From a virus, in IMG/VR virus record IMGVR_UViG_3300042468_000403, positions 1 through 22,087 of that record: a stretch of DNA of 22,087 bases. One strand, written 5' to 3'. Positions within the stretch are counted from its first letter, which is position 1; the number at the start of each line of letters is the position of its first letter. Below the pieces are notes generated by a model. The model saw only the letters and a program-made list of their open reading frames with translations. It had not been told where the DNA came from and did not search any database. Below, in pieces: positions 12,532 through 19,838 of the stretch. The position numbers were made by a program, and so were the translations under genes.

Positions 12532-12644
12532 TTCACTTTCTCCAGTTCCTTCTTGAGCCGCAGGACTTCGGTGTGGTTGCCGTCGTGCTGGGCGTAGATA
12601 ATGCGGGCTTGCAGGTTGCGGATTGTTGCCAGTGTGTCGGTCAC
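12528..12644 (-). CDS. 38-aa coiled-coil mini-protein
   Basis: MTDTLATIRNLQARIIYAQH, then DGNHTEVLRLKKELEKVK: almost entirely helical with leucine spacing that fits a short coiled coil. It starts at GTG (12642-12644) and both ends overlap neighbouring genes by GTGA, which is strong positional support despite the small size. No function can be assigned; it may be a partner or linker for another small early protein. Confidence 0.55.
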   Translation of the reverse strand: MTDTLATIRNLQARIIYAQHDGNHTEVLRLKKELEKVK

Positions 12645-12820
12645 GCTGTCACCACTGAGTGAGAAATGTAGCAAAACAAAGCCCCATATTTGCGGCCCAT
12701 CTGGTTAAGGATTTGCTGACACTTATCGCGAGTTGGAAGTCCAGTTGATGTCCCGTCGTTAACCACAATTGTCATTTCGTTTCCGGTTAATTCGTCATTA
12801 GCGATGATTGTGATTTTCAT
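12641..12820 (-). CDS. hypothetical protein, 59 aa, first gene of the early operon
   Basis: MKITIIANDELTGNEMTIVV gives two beta strands, followed by PTRDKCQQILNQMGRKYGAL with one helix and a last strand (FCYISHSVV). I chose the ATG at 12820 because AAGGA lies upstream and the sequence further up is the promoter region. It is the first gene after the promoter with paired operators, leader about 35 nt, and may be expressed earliest. No family is recognised. Confidence 0.65.
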   Translation of the reverse strand: MKITIIANDELTGNEMTIVVNDGTSTGLPTRDKCQQILNQMGRKYGALFCYISHSVVTA

Positions 12821-12861
12821 TTTTTCTTTTCCTTGCCAGTGTTTTGCGTCTCGATGCGGGC

Positions 12862-12889
12862 ATGATATCACTATCGGAATTGGCGTCAA
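12862..12889 (-). promoter_or_regulatory. sigma70-like promoter of the early operon
   Basis: On the minus strand TTGACG (12884-12889, 5/6) and TATCAT (12862-12867, 5/6) are 16 bp apart. Predicted transcription start is near 12855, about 35 nt before the first gene. The -10 lies inside one copy of the ATGATATCAC operator, and the second copy is 7 bp upstream of the -35. This is the best promoter in the window. Confidence 0.6.
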
Positions 12890-12905
12890 TGGTTGGTGAT
12901 ATCAT
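12862..12905. promoter_or_regulatory. paired 10-bp operators in inverted orientation
   Basis: ATGATATCAC (12862-12871) recurs exactly as its reverse complement GTGATATCAT (12896-12905), 34 bp apart, about three helical turns. Each copy contains the palindrome TGATATCA. One copy covers the -10 and the other sits just upstream of the -35, the layout expected for repression, possibly with looping. Likely ligands are the small DNA-binding proteins of the operon itself. Confidence 0.6.
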
Positions 12906-12955
12906 TTTGTGAGATTGTGGAAAAGATTTTGTTTTGCCCGTGTTTTTGCGTGTAT

Positions 12956-13016
12956 CCGGAAACGCAGTGAGCCGCACCCGATCGGATGCGGCCCTTCCCA
13001 GACTGCGTTGGTCCGG
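12956..13016. other. large hairpin between the glycosyltransferase and early operons
   Basis: Nested inverted repeats: CCGGA/TCCGG (12956-12960 with 13012-13016), AACGCAGT/ACTGCGTT (12961-12968 with 13004-13011, allowing two unpaired bases), and an inner GCCGCA..TGCGGC stem with CCGATCGG at its tip. The structure is strong, but neither strand has a U-run after it, so it is not a standard intrinsic terminator. It sits just after the late operon's last gene and may stabilise that transcript's 3' end or stop transcription with a factor. Confidence 0.55.
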
Positions 13017-13045
13017 TTCATGACGCCGGGGCCGTAACTATGATT

Positions 13046-14452
13046 TCATGACCAGACGGGCCTCGCTTGCCATGCCTCAATGTCGTTTTGTTTTTTCGTT
13101 TCATATTGCTCTGTGTTTCGGTGAGCAATCATCCTGACTGGCTCATTGGGATTCGTGACGTAACCGACCCTCCAGCCCCGCCGCGTGACTTGATGCGACC
13201 GCCAGCCGTCTTCGTCAGCATGGTATTGCCTGCCATCGTCTGCGAACGGATACGGGCCAATTTCTTTGGCTAGTGCTGATCGAATTGCGAAACATCCACC
13301 TGCAAGATTCATGAAGCCCGTCGCATCGCGGAACTGGATATCTCGCACCTGCTGCACGGGCGAGTTCATCGCGTTAGCCATTAACGCCCGGCCTTCCTCG
13401 GTTCCGCTGTAATCGACTCCGCACGCTCCCAGCTTTGGAATGCGGTCGAATGCACATGCAATAAAGTGCTGCCAGTTTTCCCCTGGAAGAATGTCATCGT
13501 CGATCGTCACGTAAATGTCATGCTTTGACGGGTCGAGCAGTTCGGCCAGAGCCTTGTTGAGTGCGTGACACTTCGAGGGCGTGCCGTCGAGAACGTGAAA
13601 CTCTGTTGGGTACGTGAACGACATTTGCAGTTCGTCGATTGTCGCCTGAGCAACCTCCAGCCGATGCGTTGGAACCACTACAAGAAAACGCGGCCCCGCT
13701 GGTGTTGCCGGTTCGTGCCGTTTGTTTTGCTGTAGCACATGGGCCAACAGTGCCGGATTGCGGTGTTCCGTATAGTTTCCGCTCGCTGTGCCAGAGTCCG
13801 CAATAGCTCGCAGGATCGCTCTGAGGTTGATGGGAATTCGCTTTGAATCAATGCCGCTTCTTTTAACTTTGCGGTATCTTGGCAGCGTTGATGAAGCCGC
13901 GTCACCATGACGAACCCAGATCCAGCCGACCGCATCGGAGACGACCTTCGTTTGCCATCGCTTATGGTATCCCCAGTGCTGCTCCTGATGCGGATCTTTG
14001 TCGTGATCAGTCACCAGCGTCACGAACTGGATGCCGGGATGGTGGAGGAGGTAGCATGTTTCGCGCCAAAAGACGTAACCGTTTGGCCAGATCAGATTCC
14101 ATTCGCCGGACTCTGGAGCTTGTGCCCTTGTAAGTTCACAATATTCTTTACAGATCACGTCGTCATCGTCCATGCGACTGACGATCTTGCGTCCCTCGGG
14201 AAGTTCCCAGTTCTCGCGATAGAGTTTCCAGTTGGGTCGGTAAAGTGGCTTAACTTCGCAACCTGTCGACCGGAAAGCCTCAAGTCGTTCGGCCAAAAAC
14301 GGATCGTTGGGATTGACCGCGATGTGAATCACTGGCTTCACCGTCTGGAATGCCAGCGATGGTATCGCAGTGTGTCGAGAAATCTCCAGCCGTCGCTCTG
14401 ATAGCCTGCGGTCAGTGTAGGCCGACTGGATGATCATGATATGAGGGATCAT
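13046..14452 (-). CDS. two-domain glycosyltransferase
   Basis: 468 residues with two nucleotide-sugar transferase-like halves. The first (about 1-245) has RKIVSRMDDDDVICKEYCEL with a DDDD metal site at about 95-98, resembling putative rhamnosyltransferases. The second (about 255-440) begins RFLVVVPTHRLEVAQATIDE, has ALNKAL and YVTIDDDILPGENW with DDD at about 318-320, then GGCFAIRSALAKEIGPYPFA and a HADEDGW segment near the position of the catalytic base in GT2 enzymes. Both halves look GT-A-like and intact. It probably adds two sugars, or one domain modifies the other's product, on a virion protein or on the host surface. ATGA overlap links it to the second transferase gene. Confidence 0.75.
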   Translation of the reverse strand: MIPHIMIIQSAYTDRRLSERRLEISRHTAIPSLAFQTVKPVIHIAVNPNDPFLAERLEAFRSTGCEVKPLYRPNWKLYRENWELPEGRKIVSRMDDDDVICKEYCELTRAQAPESGEWNLIWPNGYVFWRETCYLLHHPGIQFVTLVTDHDKDPHQEQHWGYHKRWQTKVVSDAVGWIWVRHGDAASSTLPRYRKVKRSGIDSKRIPINLRAILRAIADSGTASGNYTEHRNPALLAHVLQQNKRHEPATPAGPRFLVVVPTHRLEVAQATIDELQMSFTYPTEFHVLDGTPSKCHALNKALAELLDPSKHDIYVTIDDDILPGENWQHFIACAFDRIPKLGACGVDYSGTEEGRALMANAMNSPVQQVRDIQFRDATGFMNLAGGCFAIRSALAKEIGPYPFADDGRQYHADEDGWRSHQVTRRGWRVGYVTNPNEPVRMIAHRNTEQYETKKQNDIEAWQARPVWS

Positions 14453-15525
14453 TGAGCCTGCTTCTCGATGTAGTCTCTGTGCGTTTCCAGTGGCCGACGC
14501 TTTACAGTTCGTGGCCCTTTCTTTGTGATGATGTAAACCGGCTTCGACGCCTCGTGCTCAGCCTCAACGCTCGAAGGAGTCGGGAGCAGTTCGGCCAGAA
14601 AGTCGTGTAGACCATCGCACCACGCAGGCTCAGTGTTGTTGATCACGGTCGCGTTGGCGGTTAATCGCTGAAATGTTTCTTTGTCCGCCTGATGCTGGAA
14701 CCGTGCGAAGAATGGCCGCGTGCGTTGCGGAGTGCCTCGGTAGACATTGCCGTAAAGCACTTCCCACAACATCGTATGCTCGTGCAGATTGAAGTCGTCG
14801 AACATTGCCCGCAGTTTGTCTTTCTCCAGCCAGTGCGGTAGATGCGTTGCGTAGTCGTGTTGAGTTAATCCACGAGCCGCCAGAGTCTCCATCGACAGTG
14901 TTTTCCGCTTCTGCCAACTGTTGCTGGCGTCAGGTCGCCACGGCTCCGCACGCGGCGTCTTAATGTCGTCTAGGGTGAACGGCTTTAAGAAATAAATATC
15001 GTCCATCATCCAGACGCACTCGGAATCAATCTCGGCATGTGTCGCGATGTAGAACACCTTGCCGAGCATGTCGCGGAACGCTCGGTTTGGCCTTGTTGCG
15101 GGAACTCTCTTTTTTATGATGACATGCCCGTGATACCAGTCCGGCTTGTCGCCAATGATTGTGATCTTCGCTTTGCCTTGGAAAAACGTCTCGACTGATC
15201 GAATGGACCATCGAAGCTCGTCGGCTTGTGCCCCGCCGTCCCAATACGGCCAGACGAATTGAGTTACTTTAGGCTGCGGCACTCGGTGTTTTGTTTCACC
15301 GCATCCACCGCATGGCTTCGCGGCTACAGTGATTTCTCCGCGCCTGGCTTTCTGAATCAAAAGTTGTTGTGTTTGAGCAAAAAAGCCAATTGCTGGCAAC
15401 TTGACGTATGGACATTTATCGCAAAGTGAAGCAGGCACAATTCCTGAATGAATAAGATCCTCATGGTTATCGCAAAGCGCCGATCCATCTTGCTCACCAA
15501 GAAAATACTGACAGTTCTTTTTCAT
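14449..15525 (-). CDS. Stealth-like glycosyl/phosphosugar transferase with Cys-rich N-terminus
   Basis: 358 residues. A Cys-rich N-terminal part (C5, C18, C35, C38, C72, C75; CDKCPY and CGGCGETK) may bind zinc. From about residue 88 the sequence VTQFVWPYWDGGAQADELRW, a later KITIIGDKPDW and the metal site CVWMMDDIYFLKPF (about 170-183) resemble GT-A folds of the Stealth type, which transfer sugars or sugar phosphates. A later SWQKRKTLSMETLAARGLTQ and LPHWLEKDKLRAMFDDFNLH are consistent with that group. ATG 15525 makes the ATGA overlap with the Cys-rich gene upstream; the longer frame to 15618 lies inside that gene. Role probably decoration of virion or host glycans. Specificity cannot be read. 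Confidence 0.65.
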   Translation of the reverse strand: MKKNCQYFLGEQDGSALCDNHEDLIHSGIVPASLCDKCPYVKLPAIGFFAQTQQLLIQKARRGEITVAAKPCGGCGETKHRVPQPKVTQFVWPYWDGGAQADELRWSIRSVETFFQGKAKITIIGDKPDWYHGHVIIKKRVPATRPNRAFRDMLGKVFYIATHAEIDSECVWMMDDIYFLKPFTLDDIKTPRAEPWRPDASNSWQKRKTLSMETLAARGLTQHDYATHLPHWLEKDKLRAMFDDFNLHEHTMLWEVLYGNVYRGTPQRTRPFFARFQHQADKETFQRLTANATVINNTEPAWCDGLHDFLAELLPTPSSVEAEHEASKPVYIITKKGPRTVKRRPLETHRDYIEKQAQ

Positions 15526-16073
15526 GCAGGAGTGAATCCTATATCTTGAAAGCCGCTGTAACACTGCAATGCGCCGCCGTAATAGCCACCCACACTCAGC
15601 GTAAAACCCGCAAGGCAATTAAACGTGGCAAAGGGAACTGCGTAAGCGATGCTCATTACGCCCCCACCGCCACCAAGTCTAATATTCACTGTAGTTCCGC
15701 CTCCAGTCAACGTGATCAACAGGCTGAACATTGGATCCGTTGATCCTAAATTACACGGCGATGTCGAAGGAAACAGAGTTGTCCTCTCTGTTGTGTGCCA
15801 ACTGACAGCATTGATGTTTGAGCATTCAACAAAGTCAAGAATGTGCTCACCAGCAAAGGCGGTACAACAAGCCCCGCCAGTGGGATTTGTCTTAGCGGGA
15901 AATGTGAATTTCCATCTTCGCGGGAAAACGCAAAAACATGTCCGAGTTTCAATGGAACTAGCAGACGCTGATTGACTGCCACTCGGCGTCGTCGATTCAC
16001 TCGGCGGAATCGATTCACTCGGCGGAATCGACTCACTCGGCGTTTCGCCACAATGACAGCATCCCAGCAACAT
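15522..16073 (-). CDS. Cys-rich virion-type protein with Ser/Pro repeat
   Basis: 183 residues. It begins MLLGCCHCGETPSESIPPSE, and the SESIPP unit repeats before a Ser/Thr-rich stretch (TTPSGSQSASASS). The rest looks beta-rich with eight further cysteines (TCFC, ACC, VEC, SPC, NC, QC) and Gly-rich loops (LGGGGGV, VGGYYGG). The pattern suggests a disulphide-linked or metal-binding surface protein, perhaps a tail or adhesion component. The LLGC start mimics a lipobox but no signal peptide precedes it. The Ser/Thr/Pro stretch could be the acceptor for the two coupled glycosyltransferases downstream, which is inference. Start at 16073 is set by the TAATG overlap. Confidence 0.6.
   Translation of the reverse strand: MLLGCCHCGETPSESIPPSESIPPSESTTPSGSQSASASSIETRTCFCVFPRRWKFTFPAKTNPTGGACCTAFAGEHILDFVECSNINAVSWHTTERTTLFPSTSPCNLGSTDPMFSLLITLTGGGTTVNIRLGGGGGVMSIAYAVPFATFNCLAGFTLSVGGYYGGALQCYSGFQDIGFTPA
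15994..16042 (-). repeat. 18-bp tandem repeat coding SESIPP units
   Basis: Two identical 18-bp units (15994-16011 and 16012-16029) and a partial third with one change (16030-16042). They encode the Ser/Pro linker of the Cys-rich protein. Identical codons in adjacent units suggest recent expansion, so copy number may vary between relatives. Confidence 0.8.
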
Positions 16074-16447
16074 TAGACGCTCCCCGACGATGCCGAACCA
16101 CCCGGACAATCGGCCGCGTATAGCTGCCATTCGCCGTCGATCATTTCAGCCTTGCCATATGTGCCAGCGTCAACGCTGATTTGTGTAAAGCGATTTACGA
16201 TCGTGATAGAGTCGGTGGACAGCGTGAGGTCTCCATCCGTCTTCCTGCGGAGAATTCGTGCGGTCGCCGTGCTTGGATCTCGCTTCGTGTTTACGGCTGC
16301 TGGTAGGTCTGACGTGAGAACGACTTGTATGCGGCTCATTGAACCGCGTGGTCTGATTTCCGTGTAGGTGGTTTCCCCAGTGCTGATTGATTGCAGCAAT
16401 GATCTCGCATCTTCTGCGCTGAATCCATATGTTCGCTCGTCTGGCAT
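16073..16447 (-). CDS. hypothetical virion-region protein, 124 aa
   Basis: A likely alpha/beta start (MPDERTYGFSAEDARSLLQS) then beta-rich sequence (SRIQVVLTSDLPAAVNTKRD, TLSTDSITIVNRFTQISVDA) and an end with YAADCPGGSASSGSV. It lies in the tail region, one base overlapping the Cys-rich gene (TAATG) and directly following the 287-aa gene. No family is recognised; the context favours a minor virion protein. Confidence 0.6.
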   Translation of the reverse strand: MPDERTYGFSAEDARSLLQSISTGETTYTEIRPRGSMSRIQVVLTSDLPAAVNTKRDPSTATARILRRKTDGDLTLSTDSITIVNRFTQISVDAGTYGKAEMIDGEWQLYAADCPGGSASSGSV

Positions 16448-16448
16448 G

Positions 16449-17312
16449 TTAGCCTCTCAGGAAACTGCTAAACGAAACTGCTTCATAAATATCAAACTCC
16501 AGCACGCTTGGCGCAGTTCCGACAGCAACCTTTGCTCCGGCCCCATTGAGACCTCCGAGAATCACGTTGCTATTGTCGTCCAAATACGGCTTGTGCTTTC
16601 CGCCATCCAAATAGACAGTGCCAACATCCAGCCGTTTATGCTTCCACGTTTGGTCGTTGTATCGCAATGCGTATCGCGTCAATCGTTTACGTGATCCGTA
16701 ATAGAACCCGACAACAGATGACAGCACAGTGCACAGGAGCGTTTTTTCCGACTTGCCCTTGAACGTGCCGTTGTTTACGACTTCGTTTCGATCGACCACT
16801 TCTTCATCAGTGTCAGTATCTGGCTCGAACTGGTAAAACTCCCAAATTGGAATGAATCGCGATCGGACAACGCCCGTTTCAAACGGCTGCCCAGCACTGT
16901 TGGCAATACGAGCACCGCTTCGATCTGTCGTCACGATCTCCTGCAATCGTTCGAACTTGGTTTCGTAAATTGGAACCCATTCGATCGGGTTAGAGCTGAC
17001 GCTGGTTCCTGATGATGCTGTGGACGATTGGCCCTCGGACACCTCGGAGCTAAACGTTGCACTAACATCCCAGAGTTTTCGCTGGTCTTCTCTTCGCGTC
17101 GCGTCCAGTCCACGGCAGATGCAAAACCCGCTCGATGATGTGCTAACGTTTACAATCGGCAGGCCAGCGGTAGCCAGCACTTCGAGCCTCGGCGTGTTGA
17201 CCGAATCACACGCTACGAGGAAGTGATATTCTTCCTCAAGCACGGCGATTCCACCGGATGACCGAATGCTGGATTTGCCTTCGCTTGTTTCGCCTCGAAA
17301 TGTCGTTGGCAT
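16449..17312 (-). CDS. putative minor tail protein, 287 aa
   Basis: The N-terminus is Ser/Thr/Gly-rich (RGETSEGKSSIRSSGGIAVL) and is followed by beta-rich sequence with VSTSSSGFCICRGLDATRRE, a second Ser-rich segment (SEGQSSTASSGTSVSSNP) and an acidic patch (FEPDTDTDEEVVDRNEVVNN). The C-terminal third has aromatic and Gly-rich segments (SVVGFYYGSRKRLTRYALRY). No enzymatic motif is seen. Position after the tape measure gene and the small beta protein suggests a tail tip or fibre-linked component. The start shares one base with the upstream stop (TAATG). Family not recognised. Confidence 0.6.
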   Translation of the reverse strand: MPTTFRGETSEGKSSIRSSGGIAVLEEEYHFLVACDSVNTPRLEVLATAGLPIVNVSTSSSGFCICRGLDATRREDQRKLWDVSATFSSEVSEGQSSTASSGTSVSSNPIEWVPIYETKFERLQEIVTTDRSGARIANSAGQPFETGVVRSRFIPIWEFYQFEPDTDTDEEVVDRNEVVNNGTFKGKSEKTLLCTVLSSVVGFYYGSRKRLTRYALRYNDQTWKHKRLDVGTVYLDGGKHKPYLDDNSNVILGGLNGAGAKVAVGTAPSVLEFDIYEAVSFSSFLRG

Positions 17313-17719
17313 TATGCAGGCACCTGTATTCCTGTGGCTTGAATTGATAGATCAAGTTGCGTTGCCGACGATGCTGTGCCAAGCCGCGTCACATAGTCGC
17401 CCGTCGATCTGTCAGCGTTCGGCATGATTCCGCCAGCAGTGTCAGACACTAGATATGTTTCCCCGACTGTCATCGTGGTGCCGACAAGAATGATCGAGCC
17501 GCCGACAGCCACCAGTCCATAGCCGTCTGTCACGCCAGGCGTCATTGCAATTCCTGTCGCTGCTGCCAGCGCTGCTGATGCGTTTGCGTCCGATGCGACG
17601 TACTTGCTGGAGCTGAGGGAAACTGGCTGCCCGACTGCTACGGTGCCGCCGTATTGCAAGATGCGAACCTGCGTTGTTGCTGTGGGCCTGACTGCAGTGA
17701 TGCCGCTAAGATCCGCCAT
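17312..17719 (-). CDS. small beta-rich virion protein (decoration-like)
   Basis: 135 residues rich in Ala, Gly, Thr and Val: TQVRILQYGGTVAVGQPVSL, a central AAATGIAMTPGVTDGYGLVA, then VGETYLVSDTAGGIMPNADR and YVTRLGTASSATQLDLSIQA. The segment order (VRILQ, VAVGQPVSL, GIA, GETYLVSDTAGGI, LG.A....L.L.I) resembles capsid decoration-type beta proteins (DUF2190-like) and similar domains in tail regions. Located downstream of the tape measure gene it may instead decorate the tail. Both ends couple by TAATG. Confidence 0.6.
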   Translation of the reverse strand: MADLSGITAVRPTATTQVRILQYGGTVAVGQPVSLSSSKYVASDANASAALAAATGIAMTPGVTDGYGLVAVGGSIILVGTTMTVGETYLVSDTAGGIMPNADRSTGDYVTRLGTASSATQLDLSIQATGIQVPA

Positions 17720-19461
17720 TATCGAATTCTCCTGAAACCGTTTTCCTTGGCTTCTCTCAAAAGGCTATCCATAATCGCGATTTGTCGCGTTGCCAATGCG
17801 TTTGCCGCCTGCTGTTCTTTGAAAAGCTGCTCTGCCTTCCATGCAATCTGGGTTTCGCCTGGCGTCGGCTGATCTGGCACGGCCGCCACGCTGATCTGCC
17901 GATTGATTTGATCGGCAGAGAACTTAGCAGCCTCAGCAGATCCGACTTCCATGCCAGCACCCGGCCCGGCCGCAACGTCTGCTCTGCGCTGCTTGTTCTT
18001 TTCTTCCTGCTGTGCGAAGTAATCCATTGCGGCTTTGCGAGCCGTTTCCATGTCTCGCTGGAATGTTTCCTCGCGAGCTTTTGCTCTTTGCTCTTGGGCC
18101 TTATCCAAATCGTCGATTGCTTTCCGCCGCGCCGCCTGTTCTTTTTCGATGTTCTTTTGCTGCTGCTTGATGGCGTCTTCTGCAGCTTTCTTTTGATCTT
18201 CGATGTGCTTTGCTCTGGCTGCTGCTAATTGCTCAGCGGCCTTGCGTTCGGCGATTGCCACATGGTTGACAGCAGCCTCCTTTTGCTGAAACTCCTCGTT
18301 GATCGCCTTGTGTTTGGCTGCTTCGGCTTCTCGGTCTCGCTGGTCAAGCAAATCAAGGAACTTGTTCATTTCGGTAGTGTCAACCGTAAAGTTCGTGACG
18401 CTGTTGATCAGGTCCGTCACTACGGCAATTGCGAACCCAAGCCCCTGCGAAATGCCATCGATAAGGTTGATGACAGCATCGAGAATGGGCTTTAATCTCG
18501 TGAAGGTGTCGAGTAATTGAATAAGCAGCGGCCCCATTGCTTGCCCCGCAGATGCAGCTTTTTGCTCAAGGTCGCTGAGTGCGATGTTGAGCTTTCCGCT
18601 CACCGTGCCAGCCAGTCGCTCGGTCATTCCATGAAACATTCCACCGGCTGAAGTAGCGTCCTCAAATGCTTGCCGCACTTCTTGTGATGATATGCCACCG
18701 TCCTCCATTCGCTTTTTCAGCTCAATCATGGATTCGCCGGTGGTCTTGCTAATCTGCTGCAACGGGTTGAACCCCGCGTTAATCATCTGGAGCAAATCCT
18801 GCCCCATCAATCGACCTGCAGCAGTCGTCTGGGAGAACGCTAGCGACAGCATCTTGAATCGATCGTTGTTGCCTCCAGTGACATCAGATAGCATCTGCAG
18901 ATTTTTCTGAACGTCCTGAGCAGCCACACCGAAGCTCATCATCGTTTTCGTTGCTTCGGCAGCATTGCTAAACGTGACCGGCGATTCGGCAGCAAACTTG
19001 CGAATTTGCTCGAATAGTAACTGGCCATCTTTCGCACTGCCGGTCAGCACTTCGAATGCGATGGTGGCATCCTCCACCTGTGACGCAAGGTTGATTGACT
19101 TCGCGACCGTCTGAACGCTCAGGTAGGCTGCTGCCATGCCCTTGATTGCTGCGATTGCTGATGATGATGATACCCCAGCCTCCTTCGACGCCTTGTTTAC
19201 ATCTCTGATCGCCGGTGCGGCCTGTTCGTGCTTTCGCTTCAAGTGTTCGACTGCGTTTGCATACTCGACTGACTTCTTACCAGATTCGCTAAACGCACGA
19301 TTCAGCAGTCCCAGCTCCTGCTTAAACTTTTCAGCAGGCGGCACCGATTGCCGCATGATCGACGCGACTTTTGTGACCTCGCCCTTCGCAAGGTTTGCCC
19401 CCTCGCTAAAGTTCGACACGTCCATGCCCAGACGGACATTAAGTGCGGTGATTGTTGTCAT
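17719..19461 (-). CDS. tail tape measure protein
   Basis: 580 residues. An N-terminal helical part (LNVRLGMDVSNFSEGANLAK) leads to the conserved tape measure domain at about 130-300: ASQVEDATIAFEVLTGSAKD, FAAESPVTFSNAAEATKTMM, GRLMGQDLLQMINAGFNPLQ. A hydrophobic segment (PILDAVINLIDGISQGLGFA, AIAVVTDLINSV) follows at about 325-360, then a long charged coiled coil at about 375-500 rich in Ala, Lys, Glu and Gln. By the usual rule of about 0.15 nm per residue the tail would be near 85 nm, which fits a short-tailed siphophage. It follows the chaperone frameshift gene with an ATGA overlap, the classical gene order. Confidence 0.95.
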   Translation of the reverse strand: MTTITALNVRLGMDVSNFSEGANLAKGEVTKVASIMRQSVPPAEKFKQELGLLNRAFSESGKKSVEYANAVEHLKRKHEQAAPAIRDVNKASKEAGVSSSSAIAAIKGMAAAYLSVQTVAKSINLASQVEDATIAFEVLTGSAKDGQLLFEQIRKFAAESPVTFSNAAEATKTMMSFGVAAQDVQKNLQMLSDVTGGNNDRFKMLSLAFSQTTAAGRLMGQDLLQMINAGFNPLQQISKTTGESMIELKKRMEDGGISSQEVRQAFEDATSAGGMFHGMTERLAGTVSGKLNIALSDLEQKAASAGQAMGPLLIQLLDTFTRLKPILDAVINLIDGISQGLGFAIAVVTDLINSVTNFTVDTTEMNKFLDLLDQRDREAEAAKHKAINEEFQQKEAAVNHVAIAERKAAEQLAAARAKHIEDQKKAAEDAIKQQQKNIEKEQAARRKAIDDLDKAQEQRAKAREETFQRDMETARKAAMDYFAQQEEKNKQRRADVAAGPGAGMEVGSAEAAKFSADQINRQISVAAVPDQPTPGETQIAWKAEQLFKEQQAANALATRQIAIMDSLLREAKENGFRRIR

Positions 19462-19838
19462 GAGAAACCAAATGCCCGCTTGAGAATGTCCGTTTGTGCT
19501 TTTGGATGACTAATGCCGCGTACTCTGAGCTTCGTTCGTTTCTGCCACCTCATCGAATCCGCAGGCATGAAATCAATCACACTCAGCGATTCCATTTTCG
19601 CCCCTCGTGTTGCCGCCATCATCACAGTGTTGCTGTGAATCATCGCGGACAGCGAAGCTGCCTGTTCCCAGTGCGATCCAAACGGCTCGCACTGGTAATA
19701 CGCCCACCACACATCAAAAACCCGATCCGATATTGAATCCAACCACGCCTCTGGATCGTCTATTCCAAGCTCAAGGCAGACTCGGCAGGCGAATCGGAGA
19801 CGGTGGTTTTGCCGGACTCCCCCAGCGTTGTCGACGCC
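19458..19838 (-). CDS. tail assembly chaperone extension (GT-type), made by -1 frameshift
   Basis: This frame is open from 19838 to a stop at 19458 but has no ribosome binding site; its first standard start is a TTG at 19742, inside the conserved part. Reading from the frame edge gives RLRFACRVCLELGIDDPEAW, then LDSISDRVFDVWWAYYQCEP, typical of the C-terminal part of lambda-like GT proteins (DPEAWLD, W.AY...EP). It lies in the -1 frame relative to the 19760-20158 gene and overlaps its last 79 bases. The expected product is a fusion of about 233 residues made by ribosomal slippage, likely on the G5 run at 19819-19823. GT chaperones load onto the tape measure protein and recruit tail tube subunits. 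It ends with an ATGA overlap to the tape measure gene. Confidence 0.75.
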   Translation of the reverse strand, partial: GVDNAGGVRQNHRLRFACRVCLELGIDDPEAWLDSISDRVFDVWWAYYQCEPFGSHWEQAASLSAMIHSNTVMMAATRGAKMESLSVIDFMPADSMRWQKRTKLRVRGISHPKAQTDILKRAFGFS

